Source: Calamus simplicifolius (lineage: Eukaryota; Streptophyta; Magnoliopsida; Arecales; Arecaceae). From it: a DNA stretch of 64,000 nt. This document shows positions 1 to 12,062 of the stretch, one piece after another. Every line of letters begins with the position of its first letter. Within the stretch, counting starts at the first letter, position 1. The DNA is taken from the NCBI GenBank assembly GCA_900491605.1, contig UESW01004259.1, positions 106,704 to 170,703 of the forward strand, in the 5' to 3' direction. The notes beneath the pieces were generated by a model. It worked only from the letters and a program-made list of their open reading frames with translations. It searched no databases and had not been told where the DNA came from. The translations under genes and the position numbers were made by a program.

Positions 1-836
1 CCTCCGACGCTCAAGTTAGTCACTTGGGATCAGATGAGAACTGCTCAGCCGAAGGGAGCTGAAAACAGTTAGGGCTTTAACTAGTAGAAAGAAAACTAGA
101 AAACCAGAGTTCAAGGATCCTCACTCACAGCGCGGGCGCGTGCTTTTATACCTGTTCGAATGTCCCCCTTCTATTCCCCAAGATTGCTGATTTTTAGGAG
201 CCCAGTTCAATAACGGACAAAATACGGGGCCGACGATGACAGGTCGTACTGTCATCGTACACACCGGATGCATCATGAGTTACATGCCAGTACGACCTCA
301 CAGGTGTCTTGCATCTGGGGTCGTGTCTGGTGCGCGCCGCCACTGGATATGATCGTGCACAGCAATGGGCAGGTGGTGGTCTGCATACCGTAACGAGGTA
401 TGGCCATGCACAGTGACAGGGATACAACGGATCATACGCCGTTATGAGGTATGACCACCCTCTGCCACGGATGTGCGGTGGATTATGTGGGCATGCCAGG
501 TGGCCCAGAGCGGGCATGACCATGCGCCGGAGATTGAGATACCGTTCATGTGCCCGGAGACCAAGAGGGAGGTCTTGGGGGTTGATACACAGTTCACGCG
601 CCTCGAGACCGAAAGGGAGGTCTCGGGGGTTGATATACTGTTCATGCGCTCCGAGACCGAGAGGAAGGTCTCAGGGCTGATTTGGCTCCTGTCAGCTGAC
701 GCTATTTTTATCGTTCATTCTAACGGTGCAGGATCAGCCATATCAGTAATCATGTCACCATTGATCACCTATTATGCGTTCGTTGCATGGACAAGAGCTA
801 TGGTGCTTTGTAGATGATAAATTATTTGTCCTAAAC
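1..836 (-). mobile_element. Probable LTR fragment, promoter facing left
   Basis: No reading frame here resembles a known protein. Read on the minus strand, the block starts with TGTTTAGGAC at 836, passes a GC-rich stretch with a 48-bp minisatellite, and reaches a TATA-like GGTATAAAAGC near 145-153, the order expected for U3 followed by a promoter. The rest would lie outside the window. There is no primer-binding site, partner LTR or target duplication to confirm it, so this is inference from composition and motif order. Confidence 0.3.
557..676. repeat. 48-bp tandem minisatellite, about 2.5 units
   Basis: The motif GAGACCNANAGGNAGGTCT recurs at 557, 605 and 653, exactly 48 bp apart. Each unit continues with GGGGGTTGATA and TTCA(C/T)GCGC. 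A partial relative of the unit precedes it from about 530. Because 48 is a multiple of three, one plus frame stays open and gives a 16-residue peptide repeat, but nothing else suggests coding. Confidence 0.65.
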
Positions 837-1768
837 ATAGCTCAGCATTGAAAATTTGCTTTTGGGCATTGGTGCAGCCTCTGAATAAACTCGAGAAACT
901 GGGATGAAAAATTTCTTAAGAAGAGAAGAACATAGAGAAGCGATGCATGGGACCCTTTACCAATCCGACTTGTCTTAGCATGACCGGACCTGAGAATAAT
1001 CAAATAACCGATAACGAAGAGTAATCACGTCAGCGGTAAAAATGACCATTTGTGTGGATAACCACTTGGCAAGGGTTTGGTAAGCAAGAAGGCCCCCTGC
1101 CATCCTCGAGAGGCTCGGTTCCCCGGCCGTCACTGGAAACACCATTCCCACATAAAAACGAAACTCTATATATACTTCTTATTTTAATTCTGCGAGGCCC
1201 CGACAGTTAGTGAAATTCTTCAATTAGTGAATGAGACGGAATCATGAAATATATATAGCTAAAGCCAATATTATAGCGTACTTGCCGCAGATAATCCATA
1301 TGCATTTTCCAAAAATTCTTTATACCAGCAAGTTAGGGATGAGAAACGAAACCAGTGGTGCAATAGGAACTCCCCTCCTGGTCGCTAGAGGTGGATTGAG
1401 ACGGAAGGCTACGGTTGCAACGGCAAGGACCCTGCGGCGCCGCCTGCCCTGTTCACCAATGGCAAATAGGGATGGCACTACGTCAACCTATTAAATTCCA
1501 CTCATGTCGTACTTTCACATTTGCTTCTCAGGCAAACGCATGACAAAAACCACCTCCACAAGGAAGACAACAATCACTGCTGCAATAACCCACAAACAAT
1601 TTACACCCAAATGGGCATCAAAATTAGATAGCTTTGCTCCATAATATCCTTGCTCATCAAAACAGAAACTCTGATATCCAGCAGGCAACCCACACAAAGT
1701 ACAAGTTAGCATTACCACCCACTTTCTTTTTTCTTTTTTGTTTTTTAACTTTTCACATCCCACAGGAA
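837..1768. other. Intergenic stretch, no gene recognised
   Basis: Frames here are short and match nothing I know. A TATA-like run (CTCTATATATAC, about 1164-1175) precedes a small open frame at 1231-1494, but without splice sites or homology I do not call a gene. 1515-1763 lies just beyond the EBP1 poly(A) signal; its minus frame is probably read-through of flanking DNA. Confidence 0.4.
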
Positions 1769-1795
1769 TTCAAAGATTCAGCATATTGCAAACAT

Positions 1796-1801
1796 TTTAT
1801 T
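1796..1801 (-). terminator. Poly(A) signal AATAAA of EBP1
   Basis: On the minus strand AATAAA lies about 168 nt past the EBP1 stop codon (TGA at 1971-1969) in the context CACAATAAAATG. That is an ordinary plant 3' UTR distance, so the transcript probably ends near 1770-1785. Minus frames between here and the stop are 3' UTR. Confidence 0.6.
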
Positions 1802-1968
1802 GTGCCATAATGCCTGCAGAAGCTTTGGCAACTCCCTCAGCGCAGCTATCTTCTCATATTTAAGACATCCTGAACTTTTGTATCCAAATTTCAAAATCTT
1901 GAGATGCACAGGGAAGCCACCAAGAAAATTCTAACAGCAAATGAAGAAAACACCAAAACTGTAATTTC

Positions 1969-4900
1969 TCATCCTTGAGAAGTTGCATCATTTGATGTTT
2001 CATCCATGGGTTCTGCCTCTGCCATATCATTTTTAGCTTCACCTTTTTTACCTACATAAGATAAAAGGAGCAGTTATTTTCAATTAGTTATGAATGAATT
2101 AACCAAATATATTCAAGATGATATCCCATGGTGTATGTTATTTGCAGACGATATAGGGTTGATTGATGAAACTAAATCTGGAATAAATGTTAGGCTTTAG
2201 AATCTAAGGGTTTCAAGATTAGTAGAACTAAAACTAAATACATGAAATATAATTTTAGTAGAAGTAGAAATACAAATGAAGAGACAATGAAGATTGCAAG
2301 CCAAGAAATACCAAGGAGTAAAAAATTTAGGTATTTGGAATCAATTATCTAACAAAAAGGTAAAATAGGTGAAGATATGAATCATAGAGTTGATGCAGAA
2401 TGGATTAAGTGGAAAAGTGTTTCGAGATTATTGTATGATCGATGCATTCCATTAAAATTGTGCGAAATTTTATAGAACTGCTATTAGGCTAGCTACTATA
2501 TGAAACAGGGTATTAGGCAATACTAAAACATGTGAATAAATTAAGTATAATAAAAATGCGCATATTAAAATATATATGTGATAAGACTTTAAAAGATAGA
2601 ATTAAAAATAAACATATACGAGAACTGATAGAAGTAACCCCAATTAAAGATAAAATGAGAGAATTGATTATGGTGGTTTCGACATATACAACGAAGACCT
2701 TTAGATGCTTCAGTTAGAAAGGATGATCTTTTAATAGCCCATGATAATTATAGAGATAAACCTAAACTAACATAAATAAATAATTAAAAAAGATATAATT
2801 ATTTGTAATTTGAATGTCAACTTAATCCTGAATAGATCAGAGTGGAGAAAGCAGACATATAGCCGACCCCATGTAGTTGGGAAAAGGCTTAGATAAGTTG
2901 AGTTGAGTTGTAGATAAAAGAGGCAGTTCAAATCCAAGATGTAGGTAACATAATTCTTATCCAGCTTATTTTATCAAGTTCACTTCTATGAAAAAAAATT
3001 TTACTTAAATGTAGCATTTTATAAGTCAAAAAAAACATCCACTTTTGCATAAAATGATAAAAGTAATTTCAAAATGTGTAAATATGACCTAAAAGAAAAT
3101 GAAGATGAATCACTCTATCACACACCTTTCTTCTTCTTCCCTCCACCCTTTTTCTTTGTTTTTGTGCCCAAAGCAAGCCATGCCTTGATCTCATGATTCT
3201 CATCGATGGACTTGGTAGGATTCAATTCTTGTAATGGATGGGAGGTTATCCTATCAGAACCGTTTGGCATTAATAATACTGTGAACTTAACATGAGCAAC
3301 AAGGTCTCCTGCAATGCACATTAATTTAAATAACATCAACCAGCTGAAAAATACCTGTTCAATCAGAAATAACAAATAGTTGCTACCTAATGACACACAA
3401 AAGAATCAAACTGCAAGGAATAGCAGCCCACAAAATTCAATTGAAAAGACTGTTTTTAACCAGTTTCACATGATGAAAACCACAAAGTTTCCTGTAACCA
3501 AAATGGCACTAAAGTTTCCAACTAGAAAAGTCGTTACTGCTTTAATAGCCTCATGACTTCAGATGTAGCAGAGACACAAGGTAATCATCAATGTCATACT
3601 GCCTTCTAGCATCTATTATAATCCCGTAGCCAGCAGTATCATTGTTTTTAGCATAACCAAGCAAAAATGAGAATTTGACCACCTGGATGCTTAATTGTTT
3701 ACTTGAATGTAAATCTTTACCTGACTTCTCGTGAAGAACAGGGTATGGCTGCAAGAGATCATGGTTGACACACTCTACCAATCCCAGCCGAGCACGCTTC
3801 TCTTCCAATGCTCTAGGAGGGGAAAAAATGGGACATAAAATTTATGAAGAAGAGATTAAAAGAACCACATGACAAGAATAGCAAACCTTGCAGTAAATGG
3901 CATGATCGGAAACTTTTGACTTATTTCACTAAAAATGAACCTTGATGCTTTCATTTTTAAGTGATAGTTTTTGTCCACAGCTCTTTTATAGATAGTGGTT
4001 TGTCTCTCATCAAAGAGCTTTGGCTGCACATAAAGATAGTCTCATCACAATCACAGCACACCAGAGACCATAAATGCAGCATATGATATTGATTAGCATA
4101 AATATCACCTTCCCTTCACCGGTGCTAGTGACTATATCAATTGCATAGACTTCATTCTCCTCAAACTCTGCATCATCAACTCTTGTCTCAGGATTAGATA
4201 TGCTAAGTACGACTTTGTTTCCGTCAATGACGAACTGTTTAAGCTGGTGGCTAAGCACCCCTTCAACAATTTTGCAATCATAGGCAGCAGCTACTTTCTG
4301 AATAGCTTCTGTAACATCTTTGTTCTGCAAAACCAGATATAGTAATCATAGAAATGAGAGCTGTGATGGATATCACAAGCCATAAATTAGCAGAAAAGAA
4401 GCATTTCTATAAATTATTTAGGTGATCACAAGAAAACTCCCCCCCCCCCCCCCTCCCCCAAAACAAAAAAAAAAACAAAAAAAGCAGGACAGTAAGATGA
4501 AAAAAGGCAAGAAAACATATTATAGTTCATATGTAAGATTAAATTACAAAGAAATCAAACTGGCTTAGTGGTTAAACAATCATGAATGAAAACAATTCCA
4601 ACAAGCTTGGGTAGTTGAACCCAAAAAAAAAAAAAAATCATTATAAAGGGTTTGCATTAACTTGTATTAACACACTAACTTTCAAATTTAACCAATAACA
4701 TCATCTAGCATAACAATAATAATTATTTCTGAATTTGCTTGGGGACTTTAAAAATTAATTTGTCTTAATTGAGAAGAGGTCTTGCTCAACAAAGATCCAA
4801 ATCCACTTTGGTCCAAAAATTTGCAACGACTATCCATAAATGGGTTCGGGTATGGCCATGTCAACTTCAAGACCAAATGGGAATACCATATTCAGGTTGA

Positions 4901-7900
4901 CCAAAGATTTATAAATGCCAACTTCAAGATCAAATGGTAATGCTATATTAAGGTTAAGCAAAGATTTACATATGCCCCCTTGTGTTTGGGCTTGCATGAA
5001 TCAGGGATGACATTGGATACCACATTGATCCCCACACCATTTTATCATGGTAAATCAGTAAGAAAGACATACACCTAGTAGTGAAAGCATATTCATCTAT
5101 ATCTATATATAAATCACTTCAAATGATTGACACTCATAAATTATATCTTACTGCAGCTGAAAGTTAAAATTACTTCACTAGACTAAATTGCCTGCTTTCT
5201 CCTTTTGTAGGAGACAATATTATAGGAGAGGGAGAGAGGAAATAGTAAAAGCTTAGAACCTAGAATGGCGTCACTTAAAATCATGCAACACTAAATCTAC
5301 TCTCAAAAGTCAAATCTAATTTACAATTTGCAAAAATCTAACAAGGATCTCTCCTCCATACAATATGGAAGGTTAACTTGTCCCCGACCAAAACTAACCC
5401 TTAGCCCAAGTTCAACCCATCAAGATCACCCATCTTGGAGCTCAATTGGACCAACCTTAATAGTTCATCTCATATCAACTTGAGAATTGGAAACCAAACT
5501 AACCAAAACCAATAGTCACCCTTGACCTAGCCTTAGCCTCTCTTAAACTGCTTCCTAAGTTCCACATTTTCCTGTGCCATATCTCCTAACCTACTCTACA
5601 AAATCCCAAACCCAAAATTGTTCTCTATGTCCAATAGGACCAAATCATCTTAGAGACATATGACCCACAAGCGCATGAGAAGCCTAGTTGCCATACAAAA
5701 CAGCACGTTATGGCCTCACATTTTCACCTCCATCAACCTTCCACAAACTTGATATCGTATTCACGTACATCCATCCATAGCCTAGTGCCAACTAAGCACC
5801 ATGACATCTCCTAACATCATTCGTCATTGTGTCCTTTATAACTTAGCTCTCAAGTATCTTTTCATCTAAATATCCTTTTATCCATCACTCATTTTGTCCC
5901 AGCTTCCACTTATCCAAAAATAATCCTTTATCCAAAATAACTAAACCACTCTCACCCAAGCATCTTCCTAACCCTTAACGGGTGTTTAGTAACCTAAATG
6001 TGATTAGAGCAAAACCAGCCCATAGCCCATATGGACTAGGAAACACTATAAGTAAGCTCTATACGTTTGTGATTGGATTTGTATCATTAAATTGGAGAAG
6101 ATGCCGGAGACTAAACTAAGCGATTATGTGAAAGCCCCTGTTAATGAGTGTTCAGTCTCACATTAAATATGTACGGCATAAATCTTGAGTACTTATATAA
6201 GATCAAGAAGTCCAAATAATATCTTTTAGCTAACCTTTTTTGGTGAGATCCTAAGTTCTTGCAGATCCCCTTAACCCCTTTTTGAGTTCCTTTACTCTCA
6301 CCCCTCAAGGTAACCATAAATCAACCTTTATCATTCTATCCTCACCCCCCCCCCCCCCCTTCTCCAACACCCTCCTCTCAAAAAAATAAAAAAAAGGAAA
6401 AGAAAAACATCAAACATGATCCAATCCTACCATCCAATCCATCTCTCTCCAAGCTAACCCCTCAAGGAAATAATTACTTTGAACCATGGAATTCGCTATA
6501 TGAACCCCCTATTCAGGAAGAGGATGCAAGCCATAGACACCATAGAACTCAAGCAGTCCATAGCTTTCAATAAGCCCTAGAATATTCCACTTCTCACAAA
6601 TCTCTCACTGCTCCCTCTCCTTTAGGAGACTTGGAACCCTTCTCCCACTATCAAGATATATAGCCCTACTCCTTTCGTGAAACTTTAAAAATAACGGCTT
6701 CAGCACTAAGAAGATTTTGTTAGCCTTCTCTTATATGATAAAAAAGAAACCAAATATTCGAGCAAATACTAATCAAAACACTCATGCGGCCAAATACAGT
6801 CCCCATCATAGTTACTATTGTTCAACTAATCAAGGGATAGGGGATGTGAAATCCAATGAAGTTTTTGTTAGGTCATATCAATTTTCTCCTGTATACTCAG
6901 AACTCTAGCATAGGCTTCAATTAAAAAAAAATAGGGGCAATCAAGTGGTCAAATACGGTTACATTCAGTGCACGTTCATTGTTGGCTCACTCAACTTTAG
7001 ATACAGCAAGATAGTTCAAATCATTATGGACAGAAGCTATTCAGGAAAAAAAAAAACCTAAAACAAAAGAAACCTGACGCAATGAAAAAGTTTACACATT
7101 TACTAAATTGACCATTCAAAATATTAATGTGAAATAATATAAACTATCAAAATATTTTGATACATTTAAAAAAAAACTCTAAGAATTTTTTTGAGAAAAA
7201 AACTTATACTATTGTTGTCTGTCTCATAAAACATTCTGAACATGTTTCAAAAACTTATAATGAAAAGACAAAAAGGACAGAATATAGCATTTCTCACCTT
7301 AAAAAAACTATAAAAAAAAAAACAAGAACACAGTACTCTATCAGTGTAACTATAACAAAAGCATCATTTGGACATTAGCCCATTGCTTATGATAAGTTGC
7401 ATCACTTAAGAGTATCCATGTCCTCGCATAAGGCATCATAAAAAGACAGAAAATAGCACTTCTTGGAAAGAAGATAAAAGAACTAAAAAAGATCACAAAA
7501 CGGTACTCTATCAGTGTAACTATGACAAAAGCATCATTTGGGCATTAGCTCATCGCTTATGATAAGTTTCATCACTTAGAGCATCCATGTCCTCCCAAAA
7601 GACATCATCGCTTTAGTTCAATTCTAAGGCAAAAATAGTAAACATCACATCATTTCTCAAAATATTTACATATGGAAAGGAGGGTATGATAACATCTTGA
7701 ATTATCTAACAAGAGTAACTTAATAAAAAGCAACATACATACATAGACCATCTTCACTAGTTAAAATGGTTATAAATTATAAGCTAATTAATACCTATAT
7801 AACGTAACTTTTCCAACAAAAAATGATTATCATTGTGTATGAAGCTTTTATAGAGTAATCATAAAATTAAAATCCTATATAAACATATAAAAGCTAGGTT

Positions 7901-10746
7901 CGGCTAATGTCAGGACTTTTTGTAATTGTAGTGCTATATATGGTTTTGGGGAATGAAAGATATTGTAGCACAAATCAAAATGGAAGAAAATGGCTGAGGG
8001 AACAAGAATCATCATTATTGTTTTATTTTCTTGGCGCAAAATCGAATAAATTCGTAGGAAAAGAGTGGCAATTTCCTTCTGATATTTAATTTACCTAGTT
8101 ACATTTTAGAAGAGGGTGAATTTTGTATTAACTTTCCTACATACCCTTGACTAAGGAATAGAGCCAACTTCAAGAAGAACAATCAACATAAATCAAAATT
8201 TTTGGAGGCATCTCCTTGTAATATACACATACATAACAAACTTCAATACAACAACCATCATAATGTTATAATGGCCATCGTTTTACATTTTCATTATTCA
8301 TTCTAATAAAATGATTTTAAAATTTGAATGTTGTCTAAATCATTTCTTCCCTTTTATAGTATAAATACCATTGTCCAATTCATAAAAAACATATCATTCA
8401 TTCTCTCTTTACACCACAAATGTTAATAGTTTTATAATACTAAAAATATCATTTATTCTCATTTATATATGAAAGACTATTCCTCACATTGAACAATGCC
8501 GAACAATGCCATAACAATTCTTCCATTCAAGAAATAATGATTCAAGAGGAATCATGATTACATTTCTGGTGAAAACCAAATATCAGAATGGGGCTAAAGC
8601 CAAAATTCCTTTTCCATTCAAACACAACATGAAATCTTAGGGAAGCGGGGAAAAAACAATTTTCAACAAAAAATCCATCAATATATAAGTATTGCAAGCA
8701 TAAATTGATCATTGATGCATATTTTAAGCAACAGCATTGACCGACTTTGTTCATCAAATTCTTTAATTTTTACGTTAACCTGCTAAAATATACATTTTAG
8801 GATTGAAAGAAAATGATAAAATCCCCTCACTCAAATATTTAGGTCTCAAGCTATGATTAATTTGGTTTTTTTTCCCACACTGTTCAGCAAATTCATCCCT
8901 TCAGCATGCAACTTGGCTTAAAAGCGAATGGGGGAGAAAATTGGGAATATATAAAGTGGCCGCAATATACAAACAGTCAAGGCATTGCATACTGCATAGA
9001 CCATATGCAGTATTCAGGCAAATTCAGGCACATATCATTTTGGCTTTTTTTTAATGTGTTTGAAAAAAAACTTTTTAATATAAAAACTGACAATAGCCAC
9101 AATAGCAATGTTCATGATGATAACTAACAATTGCTACTTAATATTTATCACATATTATCTAATAGCAATAATTATGATAGCATCAATAACACCCACATCC
9201 AACCATCAACCAACTACATCTTGCCACTTGCACAAGCTCAAATATGGTTGGGCCACGTATGTGACCACAATATACTACATACGTTGAATATGCAACTACA
9301 TAATGCTAAGAGGGAATGCATATTCAGCCCATATGCAGCCTTGCTGCACATAGCAGCTGTATTCAGGGAATGCATTATGATCAATGGATGCAGCTGCAGA
9401 CACAGACCACTTTCTAAATCAGTGATAAGATGACCAAATCAAATATTGAAGCTCAAGTAGGTTCAATCGAACAAAAGCTCCCCGAGGTCCATAATATCTT
9501 GAATTATTCCTAAACGTAAGTGCATCCTAAAGAAGTTCAGCATTACCACTTAGGCAATAGATGGGACTTCAAATAATATATGAGCAGCAAGGTAGAAGAC
9601 CACCCAAAAGACCAAATAAATGCTTCTAACTTCATTAAGCAGTGGATGGAATGATCAAGAAGAACAAGACATATTATCAGAAAGAGCTCATGGAAAGGAA
9701 CTTTCTTTAAAGGAAGTCACGTGCACACTAAAAAGACTGCACTGACAGGCATTTAAAGAAAGTTATCCAAGCTGCAAACGACCATTCAAATAAATACTGC
9801 TCTCAAGCCAAAAAGAAATACAACCACACACACTTTTCATGACAGAGTTCCCAGGGGGTAAAAGAAAGAAAGGGGAAAATAAATAATAAATAAAAGACAC
9901 TGAAATCCTTCAAAATACTTTGCACGGCAAATACCTTCTTTCCTGGCCTCACAAGCCTCAAAGCAACCTCTGCAGCGGTATTTGCGGCTGCAATCACATC
10001 CGCTGCCCTCCCACTGATCGGTCCTCCCTGAAGGACATGTGTGTGGGCAACCACAGCAATAAACCCATCAATATGACAACCCATATCTCTGCAACAAAAA
10101 GACAAATATTGTAAATTTACACCAAAAATGACCATTAAGAATTACAACAAGCCAAGTATCATACATTTTTACTACATCGTTCTCTTCCAAAACAATCTCG
10201 TCGCCGCTGAGAGGCGAAAAATGGCAAACAGTGTTGTTCACAGATATGCATGTCGGAAATGCTACACCCTTCTCGATCTTTTTCTTCGCATTCTTATATA
10301 CGTTGCCGGTGTGCCTAAACAACCATCACGATTCCACAAATTTAGATAAGATTTGACACAAAATCTAGATTATTTGCAGATATGGCAATAATAGAGGTAA
10401 GAAAAAAAAAAAAAGTCTGTCTAACTCTTTAATGAAGGCATCTCCCTTCTCACAAATGTCTACAATTTTGGCCTTGGGCTTGCACTCTGATATGACCAGC
10501 TGAAGAGCCTCTGTTGATAAGGCAAATATTTTTATCACAAGACATACTTCAAAAATCAAGAAATTTAAAAAAAAAACAAGAAAGAGAAAAGTGACTAGAT
10601 TTTTCTCATCAAATAGAAAAAAGAGGCAGAAACAAGAAATAGAGATTATTACTGTTGAGGATCTCGGCAGCACACTTGTACTTGGTGACGACGTCAGGGG
10701 AAGTGAGATCCAACTCCTTCTCCTCCTTTGCCTCGTCGTCCGACAT
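1969..10746 (-). CDS. EBP1: ERBB3-binding protein 1 (proliferation-associated protein 2G4 family), complete nine-exon gene
   Basis: Exons in transcript order: 10746-10653, 10510-10426, 10314-10165, 10088-9935, 4324-4109, 4023-3887, 3812-3721, 3308-3126, 2051-1969. They join in phase to 398 codons including TGA, and every intron is GT-AG. The protein (397 aa) starts MSDDEAKEEKELDLTSPDVV. It carries the M24 aminopeptidase-like pita-bread fold without being a known peptidase (HIDGFIAVVAHTHVL near residues 115-130; VVLSISNPETRVDDAEFEEN near 195-215) and ends in a lysine-rich tail (KTKKKGGGKKKKGKKG) like the RNA-binding, nucleolar tail of the family. Family knowledge: plant EBP1 promotes ribosome biogenesis, cell proliferation and organ growth in a dose-dependent way. 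Length matches the usual 390-400 residues and I see no break, so it is likely functional. Intron 4 (5,610 bp) is unusually long and intron 8 contains a LINE fragment. Confidence 0.96.
2089..2911 (+). mobile_element. RTE-type LINE 3' fragment, antisense in EBP1 intron 8
   Basis: The plus strand encodes a decayed reverse transcriptase end: DIPWCMLFADDIGLIDET (about 2117-2172) carries the F-A-D-D catalytic box. It is followed by a palm and thumb stretch ending ISRTKTKYMKYNF, then the family's C-terminal motif (LKDRIKNKHIREL near 2590-2628, degenerate RRPLDA-PVRK near 2695-2715). It closes with the typical plant RTE tail (GACCCCATGTAGTTGGGA, then TTGAGTTGAGTTG at 2898-2910). Several stops and shifts make it a pseudogene, 5' truncated and opposite in direction to EBP1. 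Confidence 0.8.
4862..4975. repeat. 57-bp tandem duplication in EBP1 intron 4
   Basis: CAACTTCAAGACCAAATGG at 4862 recurs at 4919 as CAACTTCAAGATCAAATGG, and both copies run on to AAAGATTTA-A-ATGC. There are two diverged units and no sign of function. Confidence 0.7.
7264..7610. repeat. About 170-bp tandem duplication in EBP1 intron 4
   Basis: GTACTCTATCAGTGTAACTA occurs at 7333 and again at 7503. Both copies are followed by AACAAAAGCATCATTTGG or a one-base variant, GCTTATGATAAGTT and CATCCATGTCCTC, and preceded by AAAAGACA..GAAAATAGCA-TTCT. The two copies are diverged and separated by purine-rich sequence. Confidence 0.75.
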
Positions 10747-11225
10747 CTCTCCGAGCTAAATAAACCCTAGCAAACAAAACGGGAAAAAATCAAAAAAAAA
10801 TCCAGACAAAAGAAAACACTGCATACGAAGAATTACCAAAACCTTGGGTAAATTCATTACCAACAAAATCAAAAGAGTACAAACGTACAGCGACGACGAA
10901 GAGGAGAGAAGCTACACAGACCGCTATAAACGCTATGCGGATAGGTATTACCGCAGAGATCTCCGCTTCGATAAAGGAAAGGAAATGGAGATGAGAGGTG
11001 GTTTAGGGACGGGGTTTCGGCCCGACGGGGAGAGAGAGAATAAAAAGGGGTGCAGAGGACTCGGCGGAGTGTGAGCCGCCTTAGGGCATCATGCTGTACA
11101 CTTATGCATTGAGCCGAGGCGAGGAGCCGTCACGTGCAGTGCAGGTGAAAATCGTAGAGTAACGGCAGGGTTCAGCCATCGGTCTCGTTTCCTCCCCCAC
11201 CCAAGGTGTCACGCCGGCTAGGTTA
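10747..11225 (-). promoter_or_regulatory. EBP1 5' UTR and proximal promoter region
   Basis: Upstream of the EBP1 start the minus strand holds a pyrimidine-rich tract (CTTCTCTCCTCTTCGTCGTC, about 10885-10904) of the kind found in 5' UTRs of translation genes, then AT-rich leader down to the ATG. A GTACG that could be a splice donor (about 10880) and a TTTGCTAG that could be an acceptor (about 10769) leave room for a 5' UTR intron. No TATA box was placed with confidence. The region beyond 11090 is GC-richer intergenic DNA. Confidence 0.4.
10762..10770 (-). promoter_or_regulatory. Telobox-like element (TAGGGTTT core)
   Basis: CTAGGGTTT on the minus strand lies 16 nt upstream of the EBP1 ATG. 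Teloboxes (AAACCCTA) near the transcription start are established features of plant genes for ribosomal proteins and other translation factors, which matches EBP1's role. The site is a single copy and I could not see a paired TCP (site II) element. Confidence 0.4.
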
Positions 11226-11680
11226 GGCGGAAAGATTTTTTTTTTTATCCTTCTTCCTTGTTCGTGCGGCACTTATCTCGCCTAAAGCTCCTGTTTGGAA
11301 GAGAGAAAAAAAAAAAAAAAATGAAAAGAAAGAAAAATAAAACCATAAGTTTTTTTTTTATAAAAATAATAAAAAAAATTAAGTCATACATTTTGAAAGA
11401 TCAAAATATTTCTTTATTTTTTATTCTTCATTCTTTCATTCTTTCAATTCATTCTTATTCTAAAATATATAATTATCATGTAACTTTTTTTCTTTTTTTT
11501 CTTATTCCTTCGTTCAAACAAGATTATTGATATTATCTTATTTTTTTCTTTCATCCTTTTCAAACAAAAGAAAGAATAATCATTCCTTTTCTTCTTCCTC
11601 CTTTCATTCCTTTCCTTCTTTTTACTTTTTTCCTTCCTTTCCCTCTAAAGATCCAAACAAAACCTAAGTCACTCTACCAC
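11226..11680. repeat. Low-complexity A/T and pyrimidine-rich stretch
   Basis: The stretch has homopolymer runs of A and T and many TTC and TTTC repeats (for example 11400-11460 and 11570-11640). No coding or structural feature was seen. It separates the EBP1 promoter from the transposon cluster. Confidence 0.7.
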
Positions 11681-12062
11681 TTCACTTGCAGCATACAGGC
11701 TCACACAACACATAAATAAATACTGAAAGAATCTTTCAACCATATTTATTATTCTATTAGCAAGAAAGGATGCAAGGCCTCTGATGGCAAGAAATAATTC
11801 ATATTAGTTGCACCATCCTTGCCTCATACAAACAAGATAAATCCTTCCCTTTTACAAGCAATCTATTGACATATACAAAGTATCGTTTGTATCCTTTAGA
11901 CCTATACAAGCAGTCTATGTATAGGTGAGCCATTTCAACGGATGTTCCCAGCCTCATGGCTAACAGCCCTAGGGATCTGCTATAAACCATCCAAGCCTGA
12001 CCCACTCAGTGGTTGTTGCACCATGCGTGCACTCGACTTTGCCTAAATTTGCACGTGCATGC
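11681..12062. other. Unassigned flank of the transposon nest
   Basis: No gene is recognised. A 68-residue minus frame (11799-12005) matches nothing known. Position 12062 is where the outer chromovirus LTR appears to end, so the last bases (CATGC) would be one copy of its target duplication; the other copy was not found. Confidence 0.35.

Larger units (their letters stand above)
4325..9934 (-). other. EBP1 intron 4 (5.6 kb), no gene inside
   Basis: The donor GTATTT (9934) and acceptor TTGCAG (4325) bound a long AT-rich intron. It holds two poly-C tracts (about 4439-4459 and 6345-6359), poly-A runs, two local tandem duplications (listed separately) and an AT-rich stretch at 7600-8520. I recognised no transposon protein or RNA gene. 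Open frames such as 8906-9127 and 9131-9433 are short and match nothing known. Confidence 0.75.

Noticed and set aside
4439..4459. Poly-C runs here, at 6345-6359 and at 57044-57052, considered as telomeric or G-quadruplex elements
   Set aside because: Simple homopolymers in intron and LTR sequence with no repeat period; length may also be unreliable in assembly.
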